A DNA stretch of 45,711 nt from contig CALCRR010000261.1 of assembly GCA_937894495.1 (NCBI GenBank), forward strand, positions 1 through 45,711. The letters are read 5' to 3'. Position 1 is the stretch's first letter, and each line of letters starts with the position of its first letter. Shown here one piece after another: positions 24,605 through 32,900 of this stretch. The position numbers and the translations under genes were made by a program. This DNA is from an uncultured Ruminococcus sp. Its GTDB lineage: Bacteria > Bacillota > Clostridia > Oscillospirales > Ruminococcaceae. The notes beneath the pieces were generated by a model. The model saw only the letters and a list, made by a program, of their open reading frames with translations. It was not told where the DNA came from and did not search any database.

Positions 24605-26905
24605 TTATTTCAAAGATATGCTCTCGGTCCAGTATTCCTCATTGTAAATATCCGTAAAGCGGTACATCAGCTTTACTGCGCCGCTGCCTACATCGGTGTT
24701 TGATATCTTCATGCTGTCGGTCACAGTCATCTGCTCGCCCAGCTTGTAGCTGTCGATATAATCGCCGTCGTAGGAGTAATAGTCGCAGATAAAATCAAGG
24801 GTGTCGCCCACGTTCAGCTCTGTCATGCTCTTGGCGATGGTGTCGGTCTCCCCCGATACGTATTCGTAGGTCGCCCCTGCTATCCTGCCCTCAGGCTCCT
24901 TATCGGTGAAAACCAGTATAAGGCTGGCTCTCTCACCGTTCAGCAGTACGGGCACGTAGCCTGTAATGGTGTATTCATCGCCGTTCTCCACCGTGTCAGT
25001 GTGGTAGTATGCCACAGGCTGACCGTTTATTGACACCCAGGTGCGGTCGATTTCCGCCACCAGTGCGCCGTCCTCAAAGCTGTACACGTTATCCAGTCCC
25101 AGATCGACATAGCCCGTGCCGTCGTCGTAGAACATATTAAGGTCAAGCCCGTGTACCAGCTCCCACTGGCTCTCGCTGAGCTCCATAGTGAACTTGCCGT
25201 CGTCGTTGTCCCACACCAGCTTGCCGGGGTCAAAATAGTTCATGGAAAGATAATCAGCCGTGTCCTCCTGCGAGATAGTGCTGTCCTCCATAAAAGCACG
25301 GTTGGAGCTGTCAAGCCCCTCAATGCTCCTGCCGCCGCCCATAAAGGCGTTAAGCAGCTGGTTTATGGTATCGGTGCTGCCGCTTGAACCCGATGAAAGT
25401 CCGCCGAACAGCGAGCTTACGGGTGAGCCTGTGCCGCCTGCGGCTATCTGACCGCTGGTCTCCAGCTTAGCAAACTGCTTTATGCACTTGGTGTATTCAT
25501 CGTCCATGCCTATCTTGCCGTAGGTGCTCACCGCAGAGTCAACGTAAGAGGTGCGCCTGTAGGGGAAGTAGATAGATATGCCGTAAGCGTTTGACATATT
25601 AGCCGAGGTACGGTTGTACTTGACAGCCCCCTTTATTGAGCTGCCCAGCGCCTTGCCCTCCTTGGTGTTCATGTTCTCAGCCAGGTCAACAAGGTCCACC
25701 TGGTCTATCTTTGAGCTCTGGGCAAATTCTCTGGTGGCATACCTTGCGTCAGAAACGGTCTTGTAATCCTTGTTGGAGATAAGGCTGCTCACCGACTTTG
25801 AAAAATCCGAAAGGTCAGCAGGCACCGTGTTTGCAAACTCAGCCAGATCGACTATCGAAAGGGTAGTGCCGCTGGAGGGGCACTGCTTGGCGCAGGTGGC
25901 AACAAAATCATCAATGATGTTCTTGCCCATATCCAGCGTAGACATACTCGTATCATCGCCCAGCTTTGTGAGCCAGCCTGTGTAATACCAGCCGATACCC
26001 GGCTCGGTCTCCTCCGAGGCTATCATATAATCGGCGTAGTCGTTGAGCATCAGCGCAGTCTCGGCAGTTGCCATAAGGCAGGCGTCAAACCCCACAAAAT
26101 CAAAGCTTACGCCGCCGTCTTTAAGCGCCTTGGCGATGTTTGCCAGCCCCATTGAGCCGCTCTTTTTGAACTTTTCGTCATAGCCGTAGCCGCTTACCGA
26201 GCCGCCGCCGTGGTCCCACATGATAAGCTCGTTACGGTCGGCAGGGAAGTTCTTGCTGCAATATTTTATAAATGAAGAAAGGGTGTCGGGGTCGGTCATA
26301 GCCTTTGCGCCGTCGTCCTTGACAAGCGCCTTTACAGCGCCCCCCTTTACCTGATATATCTGGTTGACCTTGCTGCTTATGCCCGAGGTCTTCCACTGGG
26401 CGCAGCCGCCTGTGTAGACTATAACATTAACGTTGTCCCCGAACTTAGCCGCAGCCATTTCGCTAAGGTCAGATGAAGCCATACCGTGCTTTGACTCCAG
26501 ATCGGTGCCGCACATATACACCATAACGGTGACAACGTCCTCGCCGCCGCCCTTTATCCTGGTGCGCTTCTTGCGTGAGCCCTCAGCCACGGTGGTATCC
26601 ACCTTGGTATCAGAGGTAGCCACATAGCTTGAATTATTGCTGTTAAAGCCCGAGGGTGCCTGTCCGCCGTTTGACGAGCCCCCCGAGTTGCCGCCGAAGA
26701 TAAGGGCGATGATTATCAGTATAACACTGAGACCGCCGCCGCCCCCCACAGCCGCACGCTTAACGTTTGAGCCGCCCTTGCCGCCCCCCGAAAAGCCGCT
26801 GCCCGAGCCAACACTACCCGTGCCCAGCCCCGAGCCTCTTCTGTGAACACCGCTGCCCCCCGAGGTAACGGTCTTTTGTCTTGCTCTTGGTCTTTTCTGA
26901 TCCAT
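24605..26905 (-). CDS. Clostripain-family cysteine protease (peptidase C11), membrane-anchored
   Basis: A 766-residue protein. The N-terminus is basic and glycine/serine-rich, followed by one membrane helix (LSVILIIIALIFGG, about residues 58-73) and a low-complexity linker. The C11 catalytic domain begins at VTVMVYMCGTDLES. His232 in MWDHGGGS and Cys276 in FDACLMA form the catalytic dyad; a SEETEPG motif follows. The C-terminal 250 residues are a beta-rich extracellular domain without known family. It probably acts at the cell surface. ATG 26905 is 8 nt from GGAG; a GTG at 26914 is less likely. It has its own consensus promoter about 140 nt upstream, with a leader made of 7-bp repeats. Confidence 0.9.
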   Translation of the reverse strand: MDQKRPRARQKTVTSGGSGVHRRGSGLGTGSVGSGSGFSGGGKGGSNVKRAAVGGGGGLSVILIIIALIFGGNSGGSSNGGQAPSGFNSNNSSYVATSDTKVDTTVAEGSRKKRTRIKGGGEDVVTVMVYMCGTDLESKHGMASSDLSEMAAAKFGDNVNVIVYTGGCAQWKTSGISSKVNQIYQVKGGAVKALVKDDGAKAMTDPDTLSSFIKYCSKNFPADRNELIMWDHGGGSVSGYGYDEKFKKSGSMGLANIAKALKDGGVSFDFVGFDACLMATAETALMLNDYADYMIASEETEPGIGWYYTGWLTKLGDDTSMSTLDMGKNIIDDFVATCAKQCPSSGTTLSIVDLAEFANTVPADLSDFSKSVSSLISNKDYKTVSDARYATREFAQSSKIDQVDLVDLAENMNTKEGKALGSSIKGAVKYNRTSANMSNAYGISIYFPYRRTSYVDSAVSTYGKIGMDDEYTKCIKQFAKLETSGQIAAGGTGSPVSSLFGGLSSGSSGSTDTINQLLNAFMGGGRSIEGLDSSNRAFMEDSTISQEDTADYLSMNYFDPGKLVWDNDDGKFTMELSESQWELVHGLDLNMFYDDGTGYVDLGLDNVYSFEDGALVAEIDRTWVSINGQPVAYYHTDTVENGDEYTITGYVPVLLNGERASLILVFTDKEPEGRIAGATYEYVSGETDTIAKSMTELNVGDTLDFICDYYSYDGDYIDSYKLGEQMTVTDSMKISNTDVGSGAVKLMYRFTDIYNEEYWTESISLK

Positions 26906-26932
26906 AAACTTCACTCCATTTTAAAATCGGCT

Positions 26933-26966
26933 TTTAGAGGTAAGAGGTTAGAGGTAAGAGGTAAGA
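26933..26966. repeat. Tandem 7-bp repeats in the protease leader
   Basis: Units of AGAGGTA/AGAGGTT repeat four to five times (TAGAGGT-AAGAGGT-TAGAGGT-AAGAGGT). They lie between the promoter and the ribosome binding site of the clostripain gene and so are in its mRNA leader. The same unit builds the repeats at 23561 and 27728. Confidence 0.8.
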
Positions 26967-27045
26967 CCCCCGTTTTGCAGCTGTGTAAAGTACCAAAGCT
27001 TACTGTCTCTAACATCTGACTTCTGATATGTATAATCTATGTACT

Positions 27046-27074
27046 ATTCTACATTATTTTAATAATTATGTCAA
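27046..27074 (-). promoter_or_regulatory. Promoter of the clostripain-family protease gene
   Basis: On the minus strand TTGACA (27069-27074), 17 bp, TAGAAT (27046-27051). Confidence 0.8.
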
Positions 27075-27075
27075 G

Positions 27076-27092
27076 GTCCTCGGGCGGACGGC
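27076..27092 (+). repeat. 17-bp inverted repeat, left copy
   Basis: GTCCTCGGGCGGACGGC; its exact reverse complement lies at 27862-27878, just after the AIM24 gene stop. The two bracket the small zinc-finger gene and a repeat block. Confidence 0.8.
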
Positions 27093-27165
27093 ATGGCGGT
27101 CGGCTCAGTTATCATGGGGCATAGTATCAGCTCCTTTCTCCCCGGGGAGATTTTTGTTTTGGGTA

Positions 27166-27199
27166 TGAAAAAAGCACCTTGCCGAAGCGGGGTGCTTTA
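27166..27199 (-). terminator. Terminator of the small zinc-finger gene
   Basis: AAAGCACC (27171-27178) pairs with GGTGCTTT (27191-27198); on the minus strand a run of six T follows. It overlaps the TAA at 27197-27199. Confidence 0.75.
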
Positions 27200-27385
27200 T
27201 TCAACAATGATATTTTTTTGTATATGTACGCTTCCTTTGCAATTGGGGTCTTCTCAGTGAAAATAATTGGTAAAAGCTCTATTGGGACTGGAGACATCAA
27301 TATATGATTTTTTGCAGACTTCACATAAAACCTTGTCTCCACGCCTAAGCTTATCAATTATATTAATGACTTGTTCTTCTGCCAT
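27197..27385 (-). pseudogene. Small zinc-finger protein gene with an in-frame TGA at a cysteine position
   Basis: ATG at 27385 with AGAGGGG 8 nt upstream starts MAEEQVINIIDKLRRGDKV, then LCEVCKKSY, 43 residues in all before TGA at 27254-27256. The same frame continues after TGA with EDPNCKGSVHIQKNIIVE to TAA at 27197. With the TGA read as cysteine this is a 62-residue C4 zinc finger (C21xxC24, position 44, C49). The promoter, ribosome binding site and terminator are all in good order. The simplest reading is a TGT/TGC to TGA nonsense mutation. Readthrough or selenocysteine is possible but has no visible support such as a clear SECIS hairpin. Confidence 0.6.
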
Positions 27386-27447
27386 AGATGGTCCCCTCTT
27401 TTCGCCAGTTAAATTTTTGATGATCGCTATCTGCTTTTACTGCTTTA

Positions 27448-27475
27448 ATTATAGCCCTTTTTCAGCGATTGTCAA
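27448..27475 (-). promoter_or_regulatory. Consensus promoter of the small zinc-finger gene
   Basis: On the minus strand TTGACA (27470-27475), 16 bp, TATAAT (27448-27453). Confidence 0.88.
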
Positions 27476-27498
27476 GTAATTTCGTCCTCGTGCGTGTT

Positions 27499-27577
27499 TA
27501 AGTTCTTGCGCTATGCAAACACATTTTGCCTGCGGCTGCTCACCAAAAAATGTGCGAAGAACAAAACCTGCTCTCCG
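27499..27577. other. Imperfect inverted repeat, intergenic
   Basis: GTTCTT and CACATTTT on the left pair with AAAATGTG and AAGAAC on the right. From here to 27727 I see no gene. A tandem ATTATGA/ATTATGA motif occurs near 27600. Confidence 0.4.
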
Positions 27578-27727
27578 CACAAACCAATAAACGTGCAATA
27601 ATTATGAATTATGAATTAGACTATTCGCCGGCGGCTAGAAAACCGTCTTACAAATATATGTGGTAAACCGCACAACAACTCACTTACAAGGTTTGCGCAG
27701 CGTCACAAAATACTAGAGGTCACAAAA

Positions 27728-27858
27728 GCTCCCCCAGCCACTAGAGGCAAGAGGTAAGAAGCAAGAGGCAAGAAATTTCCCAAACAAACAAAGTCTGAAA
27801 AGGGGACTCTTGCTTCTTGCCTCTGGTTTCTTGCTTCTAGAGGCACAGGTGGGGGAAG
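27728..27858. repeat. Longest copy of the 7-bp-unit interspersed repeat
   Basis: Left end GCTCCCCCAGCCACTAGAGG, then several units GCAAGAG/GTAAGAA. The centre is CAAACAAAGTCTGAAAA, then the units in inverted order (CTTGCTTCTTGCCTC, TTCTTGCTTCTAG), ending GGCACAGGTGGGGGAAG. The two halves are imperfect inverted repeats and could form a long hairpin. Homologous to 23561-23650. Confidence 0.75.
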
Positions 27859-27861
27859 CGA

Positions 27862-27878
27862 GCCGTCCGCCCGAGGAC
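27862..27878 (-). repeat. 17-bp inverted repeat, right copy
   Basis: Exact reverse complement of 27076-27092; it abuts the TAA of the AIM24-family gene. Confidence 0.8.
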
Positions 27879-28634
27879 TTAGACTGGTGCTACCAGTATA
27901 CGTCCTGTACCTCTGTAGACATTCACCAGACCCTCGCCCGAAGCAGCCGAGCCTATGAGCGACTTGGTGGAGCGCTCAACAGTGAACTGAAGTCCCTGGG
28001 TCCATGCGATAGCCATGTTGCCGTCTATCTTTATCACATCGTTTTCCAGATCGAAGATCAGCAGCTCCTCTCTGGGGACAGGGCTTTCAAGAGCAACCAC
28101 GCCGTTGCCGTAGAGCATATTGTTGAAAAGGCCCTCGCCGCCCAGCGCAGCGGAGGAAAGGTTGGTCCTTGCCACTACCTTCATCTGCACAGTGTCGTCG
28201 CAGGCTAAGAAAAGTCCGTCCTCTATGGTAAGTGCGCCGCCCCAGTTTGCCAGATCCTCAAGCAGAATGTACTTGTAGGTAGGCTCGAGATAAACTATGC
28301 CGTTGCCTGTGTAGCGCGGCTTTACCGCAGACTCGCCCGTTACCTTGCCGCCCACCATTTTTTTGAGAAAATCACCTGCGCCCTGAATGTTGGTGGCGAT
28401 GTTGACATCACCCGTGGTTATCTGCATAGCGCCTGCCTGCAAAATAACGCCGTTGCCGTTGAGCCTTACGAATACCTGCCTTTTGCGCAGCCCCATCTTG
28501 CCTGCAAAATACTCAGCCTGGGCAGACATTTTGTTTACCGATACGTCCCTTGCGAACTCCAGCACCGAGAAGTTGCCGCAGGCGTCAACTATCTGCCTTA
28601 CGCCCGACTGCTGAAAAATATTTGTTTTTACCAT
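27879..28634 (-). CDS. AIM24-family protein
   Basis: A 251-residue soluble protein of the AIM24 (TIGR00266-like) family, a double beta-helix fold. It has the repeated glycine-rich strands of the family: GNGVILQAGAMQITTGDV, GNGIVYLEPTYKYILLE, GLFNNMLYGNGVVALESP and GEGLVNVYRGTGRILVAP. The molecular role is unknown in bacteria. GGGAGG lies about 8 nt before the ATG and its own promoter is upstream. Monocistronic. The 3' end stops against the 17-bp inverted repeat. Confidence 0.88.
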   Translation of the reverse strand: MVKTNIFQQSGVRQIVDACGNFSVLEFARDVSVNKMSAQAEYFAGKMGLRKRQVFVRLNGNGVILQAGAMQITTGDVNIATNIQGAGDFLKKMVGGKVTGESAVKPRYTGNGIVYLEPTYKYILLEDLANWGGALTIEDGLFLACDDTVQMKVVARTNLSSAALGGEGLFNNMLYGNGVVALESPVPREELLIFDLENDVIKIDGNMAIAWTQGLQFTVERSTKSLIGSAASGEGLVNVYRGTGRILVAPV

Positions 28635-28674
28635 TTTATGACCTCCCTTTGAAAGTTCAAAAATTTGTAATTAC

Positions 28675-28704
28675 AGTATAACATATAGTTAACTGTCTCG
28701 TCAA
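28675..28704 (-). promoter_or_regulatory. Promoter of the AIM24-family gene
   Basis: On the minus strand TTGACG (28699-28704), 18 bp, TATACT (28675-28680) with an extended TG. Confidence 0.75.
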
Positions 28705-28766
28705 GATGTAAAATAAAGTTTTTTGCGCAGGGGAGCTTTTAGTAATAAAGATTTTAAAAATATCGG

Positions 28767-28795
28767 TGGAAATCGGGGCAGGGGAGTGGTAGAAT
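28767..28795 (+). promoter_or_regulatory. Possible promoter of the NERD gene
   Basis: TGGAAA (28767-28772), 17 bp, TAGAAT (28790-28795) with an extended TG. It lies 22 nt before the GTG start. Confidence 0.45.
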
Positions 28796-28816
28796 GTTTG
28801 CAGGGGGTGAGGTCGG

Positions 28817-29596
28817 GTGCTGCTGATACTGATAATAATTTTTGCTTTCTGCTATGCTGTCCTGCGCCCTTTGCCAAGGCGGTATGCGTCAAAGCATATG
28901 AGGAATATGTCTGCAAAGGATAAGGGCAAGTGGGGCGAGCAGCGTGCGGCGGAATATCTCTCCTCACTCTGCGGTACGGGGGAGTATATACTTTTAAATG
29001 ATATCATGCTGTTTACAAAAAACGGCACCGCCCAGATAGACCATATCCTGCTGTCAGTCTACGGCATTTTTGTTATCGAGACCAAAAACTACACAGGCTG
29101 TATCTCAGGGGGAGATGACGCCGAATACTGGAGCCACAGGCTGGGCAGAGCTAAATACCGCTTCAAAAACCCTTTCAGGCAGAATTACGGGCATATCCTT
29201 GCCCTTATGGAGCTGCTGGAGATAAAGGATACAGACAAGTTCACATCTATCATTGCCTTTTCTGACGGGGCAAGGATAAATGTGAACCCGGACCTTAACG
29301 TGGCGGTTTTCAGCCGTCTCACAGAGCTTATCGGCGAGTTTCGTGAGGTAAAGTTCACTCCCTCTGAGATAGAGCAGTTCAGGTCGCTGATAGTGGGCTT
29401 CAATATAGTCTCACCTGAGGTGAGAAACAACCATGCGCTGCGCACAAAACAGGCGGTGGATATGAGAAATGATATGATATCCCAAGGCATATGCCCACGC
29501 TGCGGTAAGCAGCTGGTGAGAAGAAAGGGCAGGTACGGTGAGTTTATCGGCTGCAAGGGCTTCCCCAAATGCCGTTTTACCGCTGACCTTAACTAA
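28817..29596 (+). CDS. NERD-domain (nuclease-related) protein with topoisomerase-type zinc ribbon
   Basis: A 259-residue protein. A short N-terminal membrane helix (LLILIIIFAFCYAVL) is followed by a NERD domain (about 38-150): GKWGEQRAAEYL, DIMLFTKNGTAQIDHILLS, and GIFVIETKNYTG, which holds the acidic and lysine residues of the nuclease-like fold. The last 35 residues are a zinc ribbon of the topoisomerase I C-terminal type (CPRCGKQLVRRKGRYGEFIG, then CKGFPKC). This combination suggests a membrane-tethered DNA-binding or processing protein. The start is GTG 28817, with AGGGGG about 9 nt upstream. Monocistronic, just before the rpoB leader. Confidence 0.85.
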   Translation: MLLILIIIFAFCYAVLRPLPRRYASKHMRNMSAKDKGKWGEQRAAEYLSSLCGTGEYILLNDIMLFTKNGTAQIDHILLSVYGIFVIETKNYTGCISGGDDAEYWSHRLGRAKYRFKNPFRQNYGHILALMELLEIKDTDKFTSIIAFSDGARINVNPDLNVAVFSRLTELIGEFREVKFTPSEIEQFRSLIVGFNIVSPEVRNNHALRTKQAVDMRNDMISQGICPRCGKQLVRRKGRYGEFIGCKGFPKCRFTADLN

Positions 29597-29698
29597 AAAT
29601 TTACAAAATGCTCACAGAACGGTAATCGTAGAACTTTCCCTTTTAAAAGCAAGCTGTATTTGTTGAAAATGCCGTATTTTTAAAACCGAATATTTTTC

Positions 29699-29773
29699 AG
29701 GCGGAAAACTCCTTGACAAGGGGAGAATGGTGTGGTATAATTTTATACTGTATCATAATGGAATTTTCCGCCT
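29699..29773 (+). promoter_or_regulatory. rpoBC promoter bracketed by an inverted repeat
   Basis: A perfect TTGACA (29713-29718), 17 bp, TATAAT (29736-29741). AGGCGGAAAACTCC (29699-29712) directly before the -35 and GGAATTTTCCGCCT (29760-29773) after the start point match as inverted arms at 13 of 14 positions. A leader of about 170 nt follows, with pairing near 29830-29872 (CTTTGC...CCCT with AGGG...GCAAAG). Confidence 0.85.
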
Positions 29774-29916
29774 TGTTTTTTGCTCTCAGGGCTGAAATAA
29801 AGGCGAAAAACCGCCTGTGAGCAGGCTTTGCGGCACCCTTGTCAAGAGGGCGGCAAAGACCCGGTTCATAGAAATGTCACAAAGATTTTTCAATATATTA
29901 AGGAGTGATCGAGCCT

Positions 29917-32900
29917 ATGGTTAATGTCAAGGACGTAAGACTGGGTAAGAATACCAGAAAAAGCTTTGCAAAGATCAACGAAGTCCTGGAAATGCCTAAC
30001 CTTATCGAGGTGCAGAAGAACTCGTACCAGTGGTTTCTGGACGAGGGACTCAAAGAGGTGTTCCGTGATGTTTCATCAATCACCGACTTCAACAACAATC
30101 TGGAGCTGACCTTTGTCGGATATCGCTTTGACGAGGAGTCTAAGTATTCTATTGCGGAGTGCAAGGCAAGAGACGCCACGTATGCAGTACCGCTGAGAGT
30201 TACCGCAAGACTTAACAATCGTGAAACAGGAGAGATCAAGGAGTCTGAGGTCTTTATGGGAGATTTCCCCAAAATGACCGACAGCGGCACCTTTGTCATC
30301 AACGGCGCAGAGAGAGTTATAGTTTCTCAGCTGGTTCGTTCTCCCGGAGTTTACTATGCCTTTGATAAGGATAAAACGGGCAAGGACCTTTTCAAGACCA
30401 CCGTTATCCCCAACAGAGGTGCGTGGCTCGAGTATGAGATGGACTCCAACGACGTTGTTTATGTAAGGATAGACAAGAACAGAAAGATACCAATAACCAC
30501 CTTTATCAGATCGCTGGGCTTCGGCACCAACGAGGAGATAGAGGCGACCTTCGGCGTGGACGAAAGACTGACCCAGACCATTATGCAGAAGGACCAGACC
30601 GCCAACAGAGAGGAAGCTCTTCTGCAGGTCTACCAGAAGCTGAGACCCGGCGAGCCGCCTACGGTGGAGTCTGCCGAGACACATCTGAACAATCTGTTCT
30701 TTGACGCTAAGAGATACGATCTTTCACGCTTCGGAAGATATAAGTATAACAAAAAGCTGGGCGTGGGCTCAAGACTTGTGGGTCACAGGCTCACAAGACC
30801 CATCGCTGCCCCCATGACAGGCGAGATACTGGCTGAGGAAGGGGAGCTTATCAGCTATGAAAAGGCTGTTGAGATCGAGACCGCAGGCGTAAAGGAAGCA
30901 TACGTTACCGTTGAGGTAAAGGAGTATGAGGTAAATCCCGCAGGCGAAACAGTCACAAAGCTTGTTGATAAAGAGGTCAAGATAATAGGCAGCGGCATGG
31001 TGGATATGTCGGCTTATGTTGATTTTGACCCTGCCGAGTGCGGCATTAACGAAAAGGTCTCTTTCGCAGTTCTCAAAGAGATACTTGACGATACAAACAG
31101 CGAGGAAGAGCTGAAAGAGGAGATAAGGAACAGAGCTGACGAGCTGGTGCCAAAGCATATCGTTATCGACGATATCGTGGCTACAGTTTCCTACTTCCTC
31201 AACCTCTGCGACGGCGTGGGCACTGTTGATGATATCGACCACCTGGGCAACAGAAGGATACGCTCGGTAGGTGAGCTGCTGCAGAACCAGTTCAGGATAG
31301 GCTTTACCAGAATGGAAAGAGTTATCCGTGAGAGAATGAATATACAGTCTCAGGACTCTGAGGTAGTTACTCCTACAGCACTTATAAATATAAGACCCAT
31401 TACTGCGGCTATAAGAGAGTTCTTCGGTTCGTCTCCTCTGTCACAGTTCATGGACCAGAACAACCCCCTTGCAGAGCTTACTCACAAGAGAAGACTTTCA
31501 GCCCTGGGACCCGGCGGTCTTTCAAGAGACCGTGCAGGATTTGAGGTAAGAGACGTTCACTATACCCACTACGGCAGAATGTGTCCTATCGAGACTCCCG
31601 AAGGTCCTAACATCGGACTTATCTCTTATCTTGCTTCATTCGCAAGGATAAATGAGTACGGCTTTATCGAAGCTCCCTACAGAAAGGTGGATAAGCAGAC
31701 AGGCGTGGTTACCGACGAGGTAGTTTATATGACCGCCGATGTTGAGGATAACTTTATGGTGGCTCAGGCTAACGAGCCGCTGACAGAGGACCACAAGTTT
31801 GCAAGAGCTAAGGTAAACGGCAGATACAGAGACCAGATACTGGAGATCGAAAGAGATAAGATCGACTTCATGGACGTTTCGCCTAAAATGGTAGTGTCTG
31901 TAGCTACCGCCTGCATACCCTTCCTTGAGAACGACGATGCTAACCGTGCCCTCATGGGCTCGAACATGCAGAGGCAGGCTGTGCCGCTGCTGAAAACAGA
32001 GTCGCCTATCGTCGGCACAGGTATGGAGTATAAGGCTTGTATCGACTCCGGCGTTGCGGTAGTTTCAGAAAAGGCAGGCGTTGTTGAAAGCGTTGACGCC
32101 GATAAGGTGGTAGTAAGAGAGGACGACGGCAATCTGCGCACCTATGAGATGACCAAGTTCCAGAGATCGAACGCAGGTACCTGCACCAACCAGAGACCTA
32201 TAGTTGACAAGGGCGAGAGGATAGAGGCTCACCAGATAATCGGTGACGGTCCCGCGACCTCAAACGGCGAGCTTTCACTGGGCAAGAACGCTCTCATAGG
32301 CTTTATGACCTGGGAGGGCTATAACTACGAGGACGCCGTACTGCTCAACGAGAACCTTGTAAAGCAGGATAAATATACCTCTATCCACATAGAGGATCTT
32401 GAAACAGAAGCAAGAGATACCAAGCTGGGACCTGAGGAGATCACAAGAGATATCCCCAACGTGGGCGAGGACGCTCTGAAAGACCTGGACGAGAACGGTA
32501 TCATAAGAATAGGCGCTGAGGTGCGCTCGGGCGATATACTGGTAGGTAAGGTAACACCCAAGGGCGAGACCGAGCTGACCGCAGAGGAAAGACTGCTGAG
32601 AGCTATCTTCGGCGAAAAGGCAAGAGAAGTCAGAGATAACTCCCTTAAGGTTCCTCACGGCGAGGCAGGCACTATAATAGATGTAAAGGTATTTACAAGA
32701 GAAAACAGCGACGAGCTCTCACCCGGTGTAAATATGCTGGTAAGGTGCTATATCGCACAGAAGAGAAAGATATCTGTGGGCGATAAGATGGCAGGCAGAC
32801 ACGGCAACAAGGGTGTCGTGTCGAGGATACTCCCTCAGGAGGATATGCCTTTCTTAGAGGACGGTACTCCGCTGGATATCTGCCTTAACCCCCTGGGCGT

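Noticed and set aside
26933..26966. Possible CRISPR array from the regular short repeats
   Set aside because: Units are 7 bp and contiguous, without spacers; the copies at 23561 and 27728 show the same, and no cas gene is present.
27215..27256. A SECIS element that would make the TGA selenocysteine
   Set aside because: The sequence after the TGA shows no clear hairpin with a G-U loop at the bacterial distance; recoding remains only a possibility.
27127..27357. A 76-residue minus-strand frame overlapping the small zinc-finger gene
   Set aside because: It is the other frame of the same stretch; it has no ribosome binding site and runs through the terminator, whereas the zinc-finger frame has the start, cysteines and stop in order.
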